NCBI GenBank assembly: GCA_028688515.1
Contig: JAQTXZ010000002.1
Coordinates: 89,791 to 152,819 of the forward strand
Length of the DNA: 63,029 nucleotides
Direction: 5' to 3'
Source of the DNA: Patescibacteria group bacterium
Lineage (GTDB): Bacteria; Patescibacteriota; Patescibacteriia; 2-12-FULL-60-25
Made by a program: the position numbers and the translations under genes
Shown here: positions 1 to 9,042 of the stretch, one piece after another
Position numbering within the stretch: position 1 is the first letter of the stretch
Layout of the letters: every line of letters begins with the position of its first letter
The notes under the pieces: model-generated
Told to the model about the DNA's origin: nothing
Seen by the model: the letters and a program-made list of their open reading frames with translations, nothing else
The model's database searches: none

Positions 1-1
1 G

Positions 2-286
2 CTCTTCGGCGCAATAAGTGCCGCATGGGGCCAGCTTTACGGTTGGCAATTTGTGACTTTGCCCGCGCTCGGAGTCGCGAAGCTGATATTTTGGTCGGCT
101 CATCTATCAGATTATGTGCCGTGGCTTTTGATGGAAATACAGCGGATGAATTTTGTACTGCTTGTCGCAACTTACTTTTTGCTCACCTGGATTTGGTTTA
201 AGTTGCGCGCAAAAAAGTCCTTTTCCACAACACAGGCCTGTGAATTGTCAAAGATGAGTAACATTTTTGACAATAATAACAAATAA
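2..286 (+). CDS. C-terminal fragment of a polytopic membrane protein, possibly ComEC
   Basis: The reading frame is open from the first bases of the window to a TAA at 284-286, so only the last ~94 residues are visible. The segment is hydrophobic (VTLPALGVAKLIFW, then MNFVLLVATYFLLTWIWF) and ends in a short basic, polar tail. The layout of hydrophobic helix, amphipathic loop containing PW, and final helix resembles the end of the competence domain of ComEC/Rec2, the DNA-uptake channel. ComEC is common in Patescibacteria. The fragment has no diagnostic motif, so the ComEC assignment is a guess. That it is a membrane protein C-terminus is fairly secure. The internal ATG at 53 is unlikely to be the start because the frame continues upstream. 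Confidence 0.45.
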   Translation, partial: LFGAISAAWGQLYGWQFVTLPALGVAKLIFWSAHLSDYVPWLLMEIQRMNFVLLVATYFLLTWIWFKLRAKKSFSTTQACELSKMSNIFDNNNK

Positions 287-1007
287 CCAATATTCAATAA
301 CTAAGGGATTGCATTGTTTTTTGGTCATTGGTTATTGCCGGCGTCTGTTTCATTAAATGTCAGAACGTTTTTGGCCGATGCAAAATTTATGTCAAACAAA
401 ACATTTTTCGGCTGGCTAACTTCGGTTGACAGTTTGGTAATTGGCGCTTGGTCGTTGATACTTTTCGGTTTGGTTATTGTTTTTTGGTTATTGGTGATTG
501 TGCGACATCGCAGGTTTTGTCAGAACTCGTGCGAATTGACCTTGTTTCAAAAACGCCGCACGCTGTTAATGAGGCTTCCAAAGCTTCGCACCCTAAAAAA
601 GTTAACGGTTCGGAACGCGATACGGTCATACTTTCAATGCGTGTTTTGCAAAACATGCGTTAGCGCAAAGTCCCGGCAATACCAACGAACATTACGGGCG
701 TTGGACATTGCCACCGAAAGGTCAGGCAACTCTTCGGAAGACGGCGCAGACAATCTTTTATAAAGATGGCAAGTAATCAAGACCGCGTTCGTTGTTTGAA
801 AATCAAGGCCGCAATCATTACGGCAGCGCAGTTCTACAGGCGTTTGCTCGGCAAGCCCCAGCCTTAATGGCGACAGGAACTTACCAAGATGATTGCAACT
901 TTGGGACAGGACTTGGCCGAAAGTCCGGAGCAGCGTTCCGAACCGTAACTTGAAGACCGCCTCGGTCTCCTCTACGACGCGTATTGGAGGAAACCGGAGG
1001 TGATCTC
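287..1007. other. 720 bp without a confident gene; repeats and degraded-looking reading frames
   Basis: No good gene is visible. The left part has short-unit repeats in both orientations: aaataaccaatattcaataac near 279-299 against ttggttattgttttttgg near 470-487. Coding-like stretches occur but are interrupted. One frame from ATG 766 runs 33 codons to TAA 865-867 and then continues open to TAA 946-948. Another frame is open from 663 to 953 except for TAA at 774-776. This may be a decayed gene, or simply the leader of the lipoprotein gene that starts at 1008. A weak -10-like TATAAA lies at 759-764 without a convincing -35. Confidence 0.4.
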
Positions 1008-3509
1008 ATGTTGACGAAGAACGGTACATTGAAAGTCTGTCTGGCTGTTGCTTCCATCCTTTCGTGGTTCACGCTTGGATGCGGCAACATCAACACGCCG
1101 GAGCTTAAGGGAGAGGAGGGTAAAGCTCCTGTCTCGCAAAGCTCTAAGACTGCAGTAGGCAGTACGAGCAGCTCGCAGAGTTGCGTCATCGACGACATCC
1201 GCTATCCCACCAATGAGGAGGATTTCGAAAAGATGCTTTACGGTGATCGCGGATTCCTGGCGGAGTATAACGGCGTAAAACATCTCGGTTACGACGTGGA
1301 CTATGCGGAAGGTACGGCTATCCACGCCATGACTTGCGGCAAGATCGTTTTCTACGGTCCGGCCAATGGTTACGGAACACTTGTCGTCGTGATTGAGGTC
1401 AAGCTTCCGTACCCGATGACTTTCGAGAATGGTGATGGCGATCTCGTCACGACCGATACGGTGCTCTGTATCTACGGCCACTTGCGTACTATGGAGTATT
1501 TGAACGGCGGTGAAAAGTTGACTTGGAAGGTCGGCGACATGGTGCAGATGGGCGACGTCATTGGTTTTGTTCAGAACGAGAACTTCAACGGTGACGGCAC
1601 AGGACATCTGCATGACGGCAACAGGGTTCAGTCGGCGGCAGAAGCAAAAGCAACGGATCCGCAATATTGGTTCCGCGGCAACGACACGCCTGGCGAGGGT
1701 CTGTTCAAGAAGTATTACACCGACCCCAAGCAGTTCATCCGGACTATTCAGGAACAACTGCATGGCAGCGGCAGCAGCGCCAAGTCGACGGCAACGAGTT
1801 TGCCTTTGGGCACGCTCATCAAGACGGATGCCGGCAGGTACGAGTTGGTTTCGGATGATGGGTTGTTTGATGTGAGCAACGTCAAGCATCTGCCATTCGA
1901 GTGCGCGGTGAACGTCACGCAGGATCTGCTGTCGTGCTACACGCAGATGCCGACAGACACGATCTCGCTCACGCTCGATGCGCAGGTCGTAAAGTTCGAC
2001 GGCGAGCCGCAGGTTTATATGCTCTACCCGTCGCACAACCCCACGCTCATCGGCTTTCACACGTTCCTCTCGTACGAGTCGTTTCTCTCGTGGGGCTATC
2101 AGCCGGCGGACATCGTTAGCTATCCGCTCGCGCAAAAGCCTGCAATCATCGGCAGCCTGCTCAACCTGGGAGATCTCGGCTTGCGGCCGGGGACGCTCGT
2201 CAAAGGCATTGGCGAGAGCGAAGTGTCAGTCGCACATCAAGGCGGAATGCGACGTCCGATCTTTAACTGGGACGTGTTCAATGCCATCGGCCACAAATCG
2301 TCCTGCATCTACGAGATCGACTCATCGACGCTCGATGCCGTGGCGGGCAAACGCTCGGATCAGGTCATCGGCATCGGAGATATCGAACAGTGTAATGCGC
2401 CGCAACCAATCTCATGCGCGCCGGGCAGCTGGACAAGCTGTGTTTGCGGCAGCGGAGTCACAGGATCCAAAACCTGCAACGGCGACGGAGCTTCGTACGG
2501 AGAGTGCGAGTGTCAGACTGCCGGCAACGGCGGCGGACTCGGAGGCGACGAAGATGCAGGCGTTGACGCCAGCTCTTCTGCGGGCGGAGCGTCGGGCAGC
2601 GGCGGTCAGTCGGGCAGCGGCGGAAGCGACGGCAGCGGCGGAACAATGTCGGTCGGCGGCAGCGGCGGAGCGCCGGCGATGAATTGCACGCCGGGACAGC
2701 AAATCGGATGCGGATGTCTCGGCGGCCAGCAAGGCTATCAAGTTTGCCTAAGCGACGGTCTCGCGTTTGGCGCATGCAATTGCCCGAACGTCGGAACTGG
2801 AGGCGCGGGAGGAGCTGGCGGGTCGACATCAACCGGAGGAATGGGAGGATCGACCTCAGCCGGAGGAACGTCCGGCAGCGGCGGATCGGGAGTAGACGCC
2901 GGACAGGTGAGCTACTGCCTCGACCCTTACTCGCGAGCTTGCACGACCAACGAAACTCGCCTCATCAACTGCCTTAGCGGTACGACAATTGTGCAGACCT
3001 GCCTCGCCGACTGCAGCGGTTGGACCAACGAGGTTTGTCCTCCTGCCAACACCGGCGGTTCCGGTGGATCAGGAGTCGATGCCGGCAATAACTCAATCAT
3101 CTGCCAAGCGCACGGAGTGCCAGGCAAGGTCGTCTTCTACGCCAACGCACCGGTCGGCCCTAACAAGAATATGGTCATCCCCGGTTGGGGGGACTATCCC
3201 AGTTGGTGTGGAGTGCCGGACGAGTCCTGGGGCAACTGGGCTTGGGGAGCGGTCGGTGTCGGCGAGCTCGTGTTTCAAAAAGGGGATGTCTATCAAGGCG
3301 CCAAATACATCTTCGCGCCGGGCGTCTCCTCGGGATATGGCAATTCACCCGATGCCTGGTACTGCGATCAAACAGGCTGCTCCATTGGAACCTTCGTTGT
3401 CTGCAACGGCCTGCAAGAAGCATGTCGCGTGCAGAACGGAGTCCTCTCCGGCGGCGCATCCTACACGCCCAACTCAGCCAACTGGCAGAATATACTGTGT
3501 ATCTTGTAG
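1008..3509 (+). CDS. Cys/Gly-rich secreted lipoprotein with M23 peptidase-like domain
   Basis: 833 aa from ATG 1008, chosen because GGAGGTGAT lies directly upstream; the frame could also open at TTG 984. The first 25 residues are a lipoprotein signal with lipobox TLGC, Cys25 being the predicted lipidated residue. Residues ~85-205 resemble a LytM/M23 endopeptidase: HLGYD gives H92 and D96, YGHL follows, and GHLH gives H202, the expected zinc ligands. Later come two short Cys-rich modules (about 2413-2515 and 2680-2790, pattern C-PG-x-C-x-C-x-G-x-C-x-C) separated by Gly/Ser linkers, and a C-terminal domain with paired Cys and Trp that I do not recognise. The linker and Cys module style recalls myxobacterial surface proteins. 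A role in peptidoglycan or host-surface cleavage is inference. The strong Shine-Dalgarno site and GC-rich codons differ from the neighbouring recA, suggesting transfer. Confidence 0.7.
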   Translation: MLTKNGTLKVCLAVASILSWFTLGCGNINTPELKGEEGKAPVSQSSKTAVGSTSSSQSCVIDDIRYPTNEEDFEKMLYGDRGFLAEYNGVKHLGYDVDYAEGTAIHAMTCGKIVFYGPANGYGTLVVVIEVKLPYPMTFENGDGDLVTTDTVLCIYGHLRTMEYLNGGEKLTWKVGDMVQMGDVIGFVQNENFNGDGTGHLHDGNRVQSAAEAKATDPQYWFRGNDTPGEGLFKKYYTDPKQFIRTIQEQLHGSGSSAKSTATSLPLGTLIKTDAGRYELVSDDGLFDVSNVKHLPFECAVNVTQDLLSCYTQMPTDTISLTLDAQVVKFDGEPQVYMLYPSHNPTLIGFHTFLSYESFLSWGYQPADIVSYPLAQKPAIIGSLLNLGDLGLRPGTLVKGIGESEVSVAHQGGMRRPIFNWDVFNAIGHKSSCIYEIDSSTLDAVAGKRSDQVIGIGDIEQCNAPQPISCAPGSWTSCVCGSGVTGSKTCNGDGASYGECECQTAGNGGGLGGDEDAGVDASSSAGGASGSGGQSGSGGSDGSGGTMSVGGSGGAPAMNCTPGQQIGCGCLGGQQGYQVCLSDGLAFGACNCPNVGTGGAGGAGGSTSTGGMGGSTSAGGTSGSGGSGVDAGQVSYCLDPYSRACTTNETRLINCLSGTTIVQTCLADCSGWTNEVCPPANTGGSGGSGVDAGNNSIICQAHGVPGKVVFYANAPVGPNKNMVIPGWGDYPSWCGVPDESWGNWAWGAVGVGELVFQKGDVYQGAKYIFAPGVSSGYGNSPDAWYCDQTGCSIGTFVVCNGLQEACRVQNGVLSGGASYTPNSANWQNILCIL

Positions 3510-3562
3510 CTTACTCACTCGCCCTGCTTAACTGTGGGGCTATTTTTTCCAAGCGGATTTCT

Positions 3563-3981
3563 GGCGGACCAGGCGGACCAGGCGGACTATAATGAAGAAA
3601 CAACGATATGCATATTTCAAGATTTGAGGACATGATTGCATGGCAACGCTCACGAGAATTTGTTAAAAAAACATATATCTCATTACATAGTTGTTGTGAT
3701 TATGGTTATAAGGATCAGATTCAACGTGCAGCCATATCCATCATGAATAACATAGCCGGAGGCTATGATCGGAAAGATAAAAAAGAGTATCTATATTTTC
3801 TCAAAGTTGCTAAAGCTTCGTGTTCAGAATGCCGATCAATGTTGTACGTAGCGGAAGATATTGGATATTTATCTGAACTAACATTTAAAATTAATTCAAT
3901 CAATAAAAGATAATTACAAATGATGATATTAAGTTTTCTACTGCAAAAAGTCCGCTTTGGTCCGCTTTGTCCGCCTGGTCC
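3563..3981. repeat. Inverted-repeat pair flanking a four-helix-bundle gene (9-nt unit)
   Basis: The left arm (3563-3587) is three copies of a ggcggacca-like unit. The right arm (3950-3981) contains gtccgcctggtcc and degenerate copies, the reverse complement of the left arm. Between them lies only the small gene at 3608-3913. The left arm ends directly against a TATAAT box (3588-3593) that probably drives the gene. The arrangement matches the cassettes at 7525-7924 and 47841-48309 although the arm sequences are unrelated. Confidence 0.75.
3608..3913 (+). CDS. Four-helix-bundle protein (S23 / 23S rRNA intervening-sequence family)
   Basis: 101 aa. The sequence has the family hallmarks: an N-terminal FEDMIAWQRSREF helix, then DQIQRAAISIMNNIAGGYDR, then KEYLYFLKVAKASCSECRS. 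Family members form small four-helix bundles; they are encoded in 23S rRNA intervening sequences of some bacteria, and relatives (Avd) assist diversity-generating retroelements. No reverse transcriptase is present here. The C-terminus (LTFKINSINKR) is shorter than usual, so the copy may be truncated. A TATAAT at 3588-3593 lies 14 nt before the ATG and no Shine-Dalgarno is seen. The gene sits alone between inverted-repeat arms, which suggests it travels as a unit. Its molecular function is unknown. Confidence 0.85.
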   Translation: MHISRFEDMIAWQRSREFVKKTYISLHSCCDYGYKDQIQRAAISIMNNIAGGYDRKDKKEYLYFLKVAKASCSECRSMLYVAEDIGYLSELTFKINSINKR

Positions 3982-4055
3982 CTCGTTGACTTATCCCCAA
4001 GACGACTTCTTGCGGCTTTGCTAATATTGCCGAGTAGAACAAGAATAGAACACAT

Positions 4056-4084
4056 TTCAAGTAATAATTAATAATGAATACTTA
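4056..4084 (+). promoter_or_regulatory. Candidate recA promoter, near-leaderless
   Basis: TTCAAG, 17 bp, TACTTA, ending 13 nt before the recA ATG. There is no Shine-Dalgarno sequence. The boxes are weak, so the call rests on similarity of spacing to the stronger promoters elsewhere in the window. No palindromic LexA box was recognised. Confidence 0.4.
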
Positions 4085-4097
4085 ACAAATCTGTTGT

Positions 4098-5180
4098 ATG
4101 GCAAAAAAAACAGACGAGCGCGATGCTCGCAAATTGGCCGCGCAAGAGGCGATTGATCAAATTCGAGAACGTTTCGGCGAAGGGTCCATTATGAGACTCG
4201 GAGAAGCTAAGAAGATGCTGGTAGAGACGGTGCCTACCGGGTGCTTGTCGCTCGATTTGGCGCTTGGCGTGATGGGCGTGCCGCGCGGTCGAGTTATCGA
4301 AGTTTACGGTCCGGAGGCTTCAGGTAAAACAACGCTGGCGCAACATATTATTGCAGAAGTGCAAAAGATGGGCGGTTTGGCCGCGTTCGTTGATGCGGAA
4401 CATGCGCTTGATCCTGATTATGCCCGCAAAATCGGCGTTAACATCAATGACATGTTGATTTCGCAGCCTGACACGGGTGAACAGGCGCTGGATATCGTAG
4501 AGACACTTGTACGTTCTAACGCAGTCGACGTCGTCGTCGTGGACTCTGTTGCGGCGTTGACTCCAAAAGCGGAAATTGAGGGAGAGATGGGAGATAGTCA
4601 TATGGGTTTGCAGGCTCGTTTGATGAGCCAAGCTTTGCGTAAGCTGACATCTGTCATTTCGCGCACCAAAACATGCGTGATCTTCATCAACCAAATCCGT
4701 CAAAAGATCGGCGTGATGTTTGGCAACCCAGAGACTACAACCGGCGGAATGGCGCTTAAATTTTATTCTTCGGTACGCATCGAGGTCCGCCGCAGTGCAC
4801 AAATCAAAATGGGGGATAGAATAATCGGCAATCGCGTTAAAGCTAAAATCGTCAAAAACAAGATGGCTGCACCTTTCCGTAATTGCGAGTTCGACATCAT
4901 GTATAACGAAGGCATCTCCATCGCCGGAGATTTGCTTGATCTCGGCGTTGAATGGTTGGTCATAAAAAAATCCGGCAACAGCTATGCCTTTGGCGAAGAA
5001 AAATTGGGAGTCGGCCGTGAAACAGCCAAGCAATCATTGCGCGACAGGCCTGATCTAATGTCTAAAATTCGTGAACAAATCATTGTAGCTTGGCGCGCTA
5101 AAGAGGAAGAAGGCAATATTACGCCTCCAAATCCAGCCGGCGATGAAAAGGATGAAGACGCGCCTGCAGAGGCGGAATAA
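4098..5180 (+). CDS. recA: Recombinase RecA
   Basis: 360 aa, normal full length. RecA forms ATP-dependent filaments on single-stranded DNA, pairs homologous strands and triggers SOS autocleavage. Visible signatures: Walker [10 protein letters not shown] near residues 70-78, Walker [11 protein letters not shown], loop L1/L2 regions including [13 protein letters not shown], and the family motif [14 protein letters not shown]. The C-terminus is acidic ([10 protein letters not shown]), as usual. It follows the four-helix cassette with no intein or interruption. The start ATG 4098 gives [12 protein letters not shown] and lacks a ribosome-binding site. ftsK follows after 55 bp with its own promoter. 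Confidence 0.98.
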   Translation: MAKKTDERDARKLAAQEAIDQIRERFGEGSIMRLGEAKKMLVETVPTGCLSLDLALGVMGVPRGRVIEVYGPEASGKTTLAQHIIAEVQKMGGLAAFVDAEHALDPDYARKIGVNINDMLISQPDTGEQALDIVETLVRSNAVDVVVVDSVAALTPKAEIEGEMGDSHMGLQARLMSQALRKLTSVISRTKTCVIFINQIRQKIGVMFGNPETTTGGMALKFYSSVRIEVRRSAQIKMGDRIIGNRVKAKIVKNKMAAPFRNCEFDIMYNEGISIAGDLLDLGVEWLVIKKSGNSYAFGEEKLGVGRETAKQSLRDRPDLMSKIREQIIVAWRAKEEEGNITPPNPAGDEKDEDAPAEAE

Positions 5181-5197
5181 GGCTCAACCCAGCCAAA

Positions 5198-5226
5198 GTG
5201 ACAAGAGGCCAAAAAAATGCTAAAAT
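5198..5226 (+). promoter_or_regulatory. ftsK promoter, leaderless start
   Basis: GTGACA, 17 bp spacer, TAAAAT. The -10 box ends 9 nt before the ftsK ATG at 5236, so transcription should begin at or within a few bases of the start codon. It overlaps the end of the recA-ftsK gap, and no Shine-Dalgarno is present. Confidence 0.7.
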
Positions 5227-5235
5227 ACTAGATGC

Positions 5236-7485
5236 ATGAGCCCGCGTAGAAAGAGAAAATCGTCGTTCCATTTTCAATTGGACGCTCAAACGCAAAAAGG
5301 CATAGCGACCGTCTTTTGTTTTGCCTTAGCCATATTCATCCTCTTGTCACTTTTTGATCTGGCCGGATCCGTCGGGGTCGGGCTTGATCAGGCCATGTCT
5401 CACGTCTTTGGCTGGGACAAAATTGTAACGCCTTTTTTCATTTTGGCGGCGGCTATATTCTTGATGTCTCCGGAACGTATACCTTTAAAGATCTCAAACG
5501 CAATCGGTTTTATTTTGTTCTTTGTCGGATTAAATCCTTTGGTACATTTGCTGACATTTGGAGAAACTGTTGCCATCGAATCCGCCTTGGATGCTGCGGC
5601 GGGCAAACTTGGCATGATGCTGTCAGAGCCGTTCATCCCGATTTTTGGTATGGCGGGAGCGATCATATTTTTTATGGCGCTTTTTGCTGTCTCATTGGTT
5701 TTGATTTTTAACACCTCGTTAAATTCAATCGTAGAATGGGTAATGACTTTATTGGGTTGGCTCAAAACGGCACTGATAATGTGCGGCAAGCCTTTTGTTT
5801 GGTTTGTTGGAAGTTTAAGAGAGATGAGCGCAAGAAAACAGATCTTGGCTGCGCAAACCGTAACAACAAATGTACCGTTAGCAGAGGCTGATGATGAGGA
5901 TGAAGAAGATGATGATGAGGATCATGCTGAAGTTGCTGTCAGCCGAGCTTCTCGTGCGCCTGCCGCAGGACAAGAACCTGTGCCGGCAAAGCCAAAACGC
6001 AAACATCCGAAAATCGAAATACCTTTGGAGTTGTTAAATCGACACGATCAAAAACCAACGTCGGGCGACATCGGTGCGCGTCAGGCTGTTATTCAGCGTA
6101 CTCTCGAAACGTTTGGTATTCCTGTCGAAATGGGCGAGGTTTCCGTCGGTCCAACTGTAACTCAGTTCACATTTAAACCGGCAGACGGAATTAAGCTCAA
6201 CAAGATAACCGCGCTGCATAATGATTTGGCGCTTGCGCTTGCCGCGCATCCGATTCGCATTGAGGCTCCGATACCGGGTAAGTCGTTGGTTGGTATCGAA
6301 GTCCCGAATCAAAGCGTTGCGATAGTCGGCTTGCGTGAGTTGTTTGAAACGCGCGATTGGCGCGATCGCAAAACGCCGATCACGTTTTCTCTCGGCCGCG
6401 ATGTTAGCGGTAAACCATGGATGGCCGATATAACAAGAATGCCTCACTTGCTCGTTGCGGGCGCGACAGGTTCCGGTAAGTCGGTCTGCTTGAACACGAT
6501 TATCATGTCGCTTTTGTATTCCAATAGCCCGGATGACCTTAAAATTATTTTGGTGGATCCTAAGCGCGTGGAGTTTCCGGTTTACAACGGCGTGCCGCAT
6601 TTGATTACGCCGGTGATTACCGATGTTGATAAAACCATCAACGCCATGAAATGGACTGTGCGCGAGATGAATAAGCGTTTTGATCTCATGTCCAGAGTCC
6701 AGGCAAGAGATATTGTTACATATAACAGCAGAGTTCAGGATAAACTTCCGTACATCGTCATGATTGTCGATGAGCTGGCTGATTTGATGGTTAGCAACAA
6801 ACAGGAAGTGGAAGCGCAAATCGTGCGTTTGGCGCAGATGTCCCGCGCGGTCGGCATTCATCTTGTGCTTGCCACGCAGCGTCCGTCCGTCGATGTTATT
6901 ACAGGTTTGATTAAAGCCAACATTCCGGCGCGTATCGCATTTTCAGTTGCTTCTCAAATGGATTCGCGTACAATTCTTGATCAATCGGGCGCTGAAAAAT
7001 TAATCGGGCGCGGCGACATGTTGTACTCAACCGCGGAGCTGGCTTCGCCTCGGCGTATCCAAGGCGTGTTTGTTTCGGATGACGAAATCAATCGCGTAGT
7101 TGAATATCTTAAATCAAAATACGATCCTGCGGATTATGATGTTTCAGTGGTCGAAAAGAACGGCACGCCGACGGCTTTTGTAGAAAATGGAATTGCGGAC
7201 GAAGATGCGGACGAGTTGATCCCTGCGGCAAAAGAAGAAATAATTCGTGCCGGCAAAGGCAGTGCTTCGCTTTTGCAACGCAGGCTGAAAGTCGGTTATG
7301 CCCGCGCTGCGCGTCTTTTGGATTTGTTGGAAGCGGAGGGTTTTATCGGTCCGTCGGACGGCGCTAAACCGCGCGAAATTTTAAAAGTTGAATTTACCAA
7401 AGGCATGGACAGCATCCCGTCGCCTTCGGCACAGCAAATACTCGAACAAGTCGACAGAGAGATCCCGGAACTTGAGGAGGAATAG
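5236..7485 (+). CDS. ftsK: DNA translocase FtsK/SpoIIIE
   Basis: 749 aa. FtsK is a septal membrane-anchored hexameric ATPase that pumps chromosome ends into daughter cells. The N-terminus has about four hydrophobic segments (residues ~20-180), followed by a short acidic linker (DDEDEEDDDED, ~residue 218). The motor has Walker A AGATGSGKSVCLN, Walker B VMIVDELADLM and the LATQRPSVDVITGLIKANIPAR motif. The C-terminal gamma winged helix (SLLQRRLKVGYARAARLLD) recognises KOPS-type sequences in relatives. The linker is short compared with E. coli FtsK, typical of SpoIIIE-sized proteins. It is probably monocistronic, with its own leaderless promoter. Confidence 0.96.
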   Translation: MSPRRKRKSSFHFQLDAQTQKGIATVFCFALAIFILLSLFDLAGSVGVGLDQAMSHVFGWDKIVTPFFILAAAIFLMSPERIPLKISNAIGFILFFVGLNPLVHLLTFGETVAIESALDAAAGKLGMMLSEPFIPIFGMAGAIIFFMALFAVSLVLIFNTSLNSIVEWVMTLLGWLKTALIMCGKPFVWFVGSLREMSARKQILAAQTVTTNVPLAEADDEDEEDDDEDHAEVAVSRASRAPAAGQEPVPAKPKRKHPKIEIPLELLNRHDQKPTSGDIGARQAVIQRTLETFGIPVEMGEVSVGPTVTQFTFKPADGIKLNKITALHNDLALALAAHPIRIEAPIPGKSLVGIEVPNQSVAIVGLRELFETRDWRDRKTPITFSLGRDVSGKPWMADITRMPHLLVAGATGSGKSVCLNTIIMSLLYSNSPDDLKIILVDPKRVEFPVYNGVPHLITPVITDVDKTINAMKWTVREMNKRFDLMSRVQARDIVTYNSRVQDKLPYIVMIVDELADLMVSNKQEVEAQIVRLAQMSRAVGIHLVLATQRPSVDVITGLIKANIPARIAFSVASQMDSRTILDQSGAEKLIGRGDMLYSTAELASPRRIQGVFVSDDEINRVVEYLKSKYDPADYDVSVVEKNGTPTAFVENGIADEDADELIPAAKEEIIRAGKGSASLLQRRLKVGYARAARLLDLLEAEGFIGPSDGAKPREILKVEFTKGMDSIPSPSAQQILEQVDREIPELEEE

Positions 7486-7524
7486 TTCTCCTTGTCATCT
7501 CGGCAGCAGTGTCTCACTCCACCC

Positions 7525-7924
7525 TGTCATCCCGACCGGAGCGATAGCGGAGTGGAGGGATCCCTTACAAAACAAAATCGCCGTACTATGCTTCCCAAGT
7601 GTTATTTTGTCTATATAATGGCTAGTGAAACCGGCACGCTTTACACTGGAGTGTCTGGAGCATTGGAAGGACGAGTCTGGAAGCATAAGAACGGATTTTT
7701 TGAAAACAGTTTTACCAAAAAATACAAATGCGACAAGTTGGTTTATTACGAAGAAACGACGGATGTACATGTCGCTCTGGAAAGAGAAAAACAAATTAAG
7801 AGGTGGTCGAGACACAAGAAAGAGTTCTTGATTAAAACTATAAACCCGCAATGGAAAGATCTATCGGTGGATTGGTATAAATGAGGGATTTCTCCACTCC
7901 GCTATCGCTCCGGTCGAAATGACA
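7525..7924. repeat. Loaded inverted-repeat element carrying the GIY-YIG gene
   Basis: The left arm 7525-7566 and right arm 7883-7924 are reverse complements over ~42 nt, with a perfect 24-nt core (ccggagcgatagcggagtgg on the left). The GIY-YIG stop codon TGA (7882-7884) touches the right arm. The outer ends (tgtcatcccga and tcgaaatgacaagagg) and the inner agggatcc / ggatttctc motifs are shared with a gene-free copy at 51355-51485. A further partial arm (cttcggtcgaaacgacagag) follows at about 7939-7958. Confidence 0.85.
7588..7884 (+). CDS. Small GIY-YIG nuclease family protein
   Basis: 98 aa from ATG 7588 (MLPKCYFVYIMASETG). The start was chosen because the family begins with a YFVYIM strand; the frame extends upstream into the repeat arm but that part is not protein-like. 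The core shows VYIM and LYTGV (GIY and YIG equivalents), an arginine/lysine helix (GRVWKHKNG) and the glutamate-containing ALEREKQIKRW, as in UvrC-type and YhbQ-like single-domain nucleases. Such stand-alone proteins are common in Patescibacteria and Bacteroidetes, and their substrates are unknown. The gene lies alone inside an inverted-repeat element, so it could be the nuclease that mobilises it or merely cargo. Confidence 0.85.
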   Translation: MLPKCYFVYIMASETGTLYTGVSGALEGRVWKHKNGFFENSFTKKYKCDKLVYYEETTDVHVALEREKQIKRWSRHKKEFLIKTINPQWKDLSVDWYK

Positions 7925-8023
7925 AGAGGAGGGTATGCTTCGGTCGAAACGACAGAGAGGAGGAACACTGCAGTTTTTTAGTTTTGAGTTGTCAGTCATT
8001 AGTTTTTAGTTTAATCTGGTTTC

Positions 8024-8770
8024 ATGGCATTCATCCGCAAGCAAATAGATGCAGACCGCGGTTTTGGCGATGATTTAAAAGAGTTGCGCGAGCTTAGGGG
8101 TTGGTCGCTGGAGATTCTCGCAAAAGCCACGGGCATTTCGGCATCAACCATCAAATTTTTGGAAGATGAAGATTTCGGATCGTTTCGCGATCCGGTTTAT
8201 GCAGAAAGGCACGTAAGGGTAATCGTTAAAACCTTGGAGGGAAGGGTCGGATTTTTTGTGCACAAATTCCACGCGTCTTTGGAGCAAAAAGGTTTTTCCG
8301 TTGAGCGCAAACCGTTGTCTTTTTTTGAACGCGTAAAACATTCCGCTTTGTTTGTTCCATCAAAATATTTTCTTTTATTGTTGCCTTTGCCTTTTGTGAT
8401 TTTATTGGGCTGGTACGTTTGGCGCCAGGCGGCTTATCTTTCCACGCCGCCTATTTTGCAAGTCACTTCGCCGACCGATCACATGGAAATAAGCGAGCCG
8501 ACGGTTTTGGTCAGCGGCATAACGGATCCTACGGCCAGCGTTACGGTAAACGGGCAGGCTGCGGTGGTAGAATCAAGCGGCGTGTTTGATGTGACTTTGA
8601 GCGTCCCGCGCGGCATGTCAAAATTGGATATTGTGGCAGAACGCCGTTATGGAAAAAATGCTCAAGCGACAAGATATATAACTTACGCGCCGTCATTTGG
8701 CCCCGGTGTTTTGGACGCGAGTCAAATAGAAGCGGCCGCAACTTCGACGGCAACAAGCACTGCGCTGTGA
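8024..8770 (+). CDS. RodZ-like HTH membrane protein with Ig-like C-terminal domain
   Basis: 248 aa. Residues ~10-80 are a RodZ-type helix-turn-helix (LKELRELRGWSLEILAKATG, then STIKFLEDEDF). Residues ~115-135 form one membrane helix (FLLLLPLPFVILLGWYVW). The extracellular part has a glucodextranase-B-like beta-sandwich (PTDHMEISEPTVLVSGIT, VTVNGQAAVVESSGVFDVTL). In rod-shaped bacteria RodZ links MreB to the cell-wall elongation machinery; here a cell-shape or envelope role is inference. Short tagttttt repeats precede the ATG and there is no Shine-Dalgarno sequence. A hairpin terminator follows at 8791-8812. Confidence 0.8.
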   Translation: MAFIRKQIDADRGFGDDLKELRELRGWSLEILAKATGISASTIKFLEDEDFGSFRDPVYAERHVRVIVKTLEGRVGFFVHKFHASLEQKGFSVERKPLSFFERVKHSALFVPSKYFLLLLPLPFVILLGWYVWRQAAYLSTPPILQVTSPTDHMEISEPTVLVSGITDPTASVTVNGQAAVVESSGVFDVTLSVPRGMSKLDIVAERRYGKNAQATRYITYAPSFGPGVLDASQIEAAATSTATSTAL

Positions 8771-8790
8771 TATAAATCCAGTTATTAAAA

Positions 8791-8812
8791 ATCCCGCCTT
8801 GCGCGGGTTTAT
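8791..8812 (+). terminator. Rho-independent terminator after the RodZ-like gene
   Basis: The stem cccgc/gcggg (8793-8797 with 8803-8807) is followed by ttta-ttt. It lies 20 nt after the stop codon. Confidence 0.7.
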
Positions 8813-9042
8813 TTCTGCTCCGTAAGCTGCAAAGGGAGGCCACAAATGAGTAGGTGACGAACTGCATGTGAGGAGAGAAGAACTCGGATTTTGCAATCGC
8901 GAGTAAACATGAATTTCTTCACCAAAGGTTGTGCCTCGCTTCGCAGTTTACGAGGCGGAAACTCTCTTGATGTTAGGCTGGGGTATAATAAATGTCAATA
9001 TTCCTGCATTCGTAATTCGTAATTTCTAATTCGTAATTAAAC
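8813..9042. other. Non-coding stretch with hairpins, a shared 18-nt motif and a repeat arm
   Basis: The stretch has a hairpin gcctcg/cgaggc (about 8931-8964) and a longer pairing gtaagctgc (8822-8830) with gcagtttac (8950-8958). It also has an 18-nt motif gaggagagaagaactcgg (8870-8887) that recurs inverted at 12206-12223, a TATAAT box near 8984, and one arm of the cgtaatt-unit repeat (about 9004-9039) whose complement lies at 12251-12270. No gene is seen. Confidence 0.5.

Noticed and set aside
314-763. 149-codon frame after the first membrane fragment
   Set aside because: It starts at a weak codon inside short repeats, has no conserved look and overlaps another equally plausible frame.
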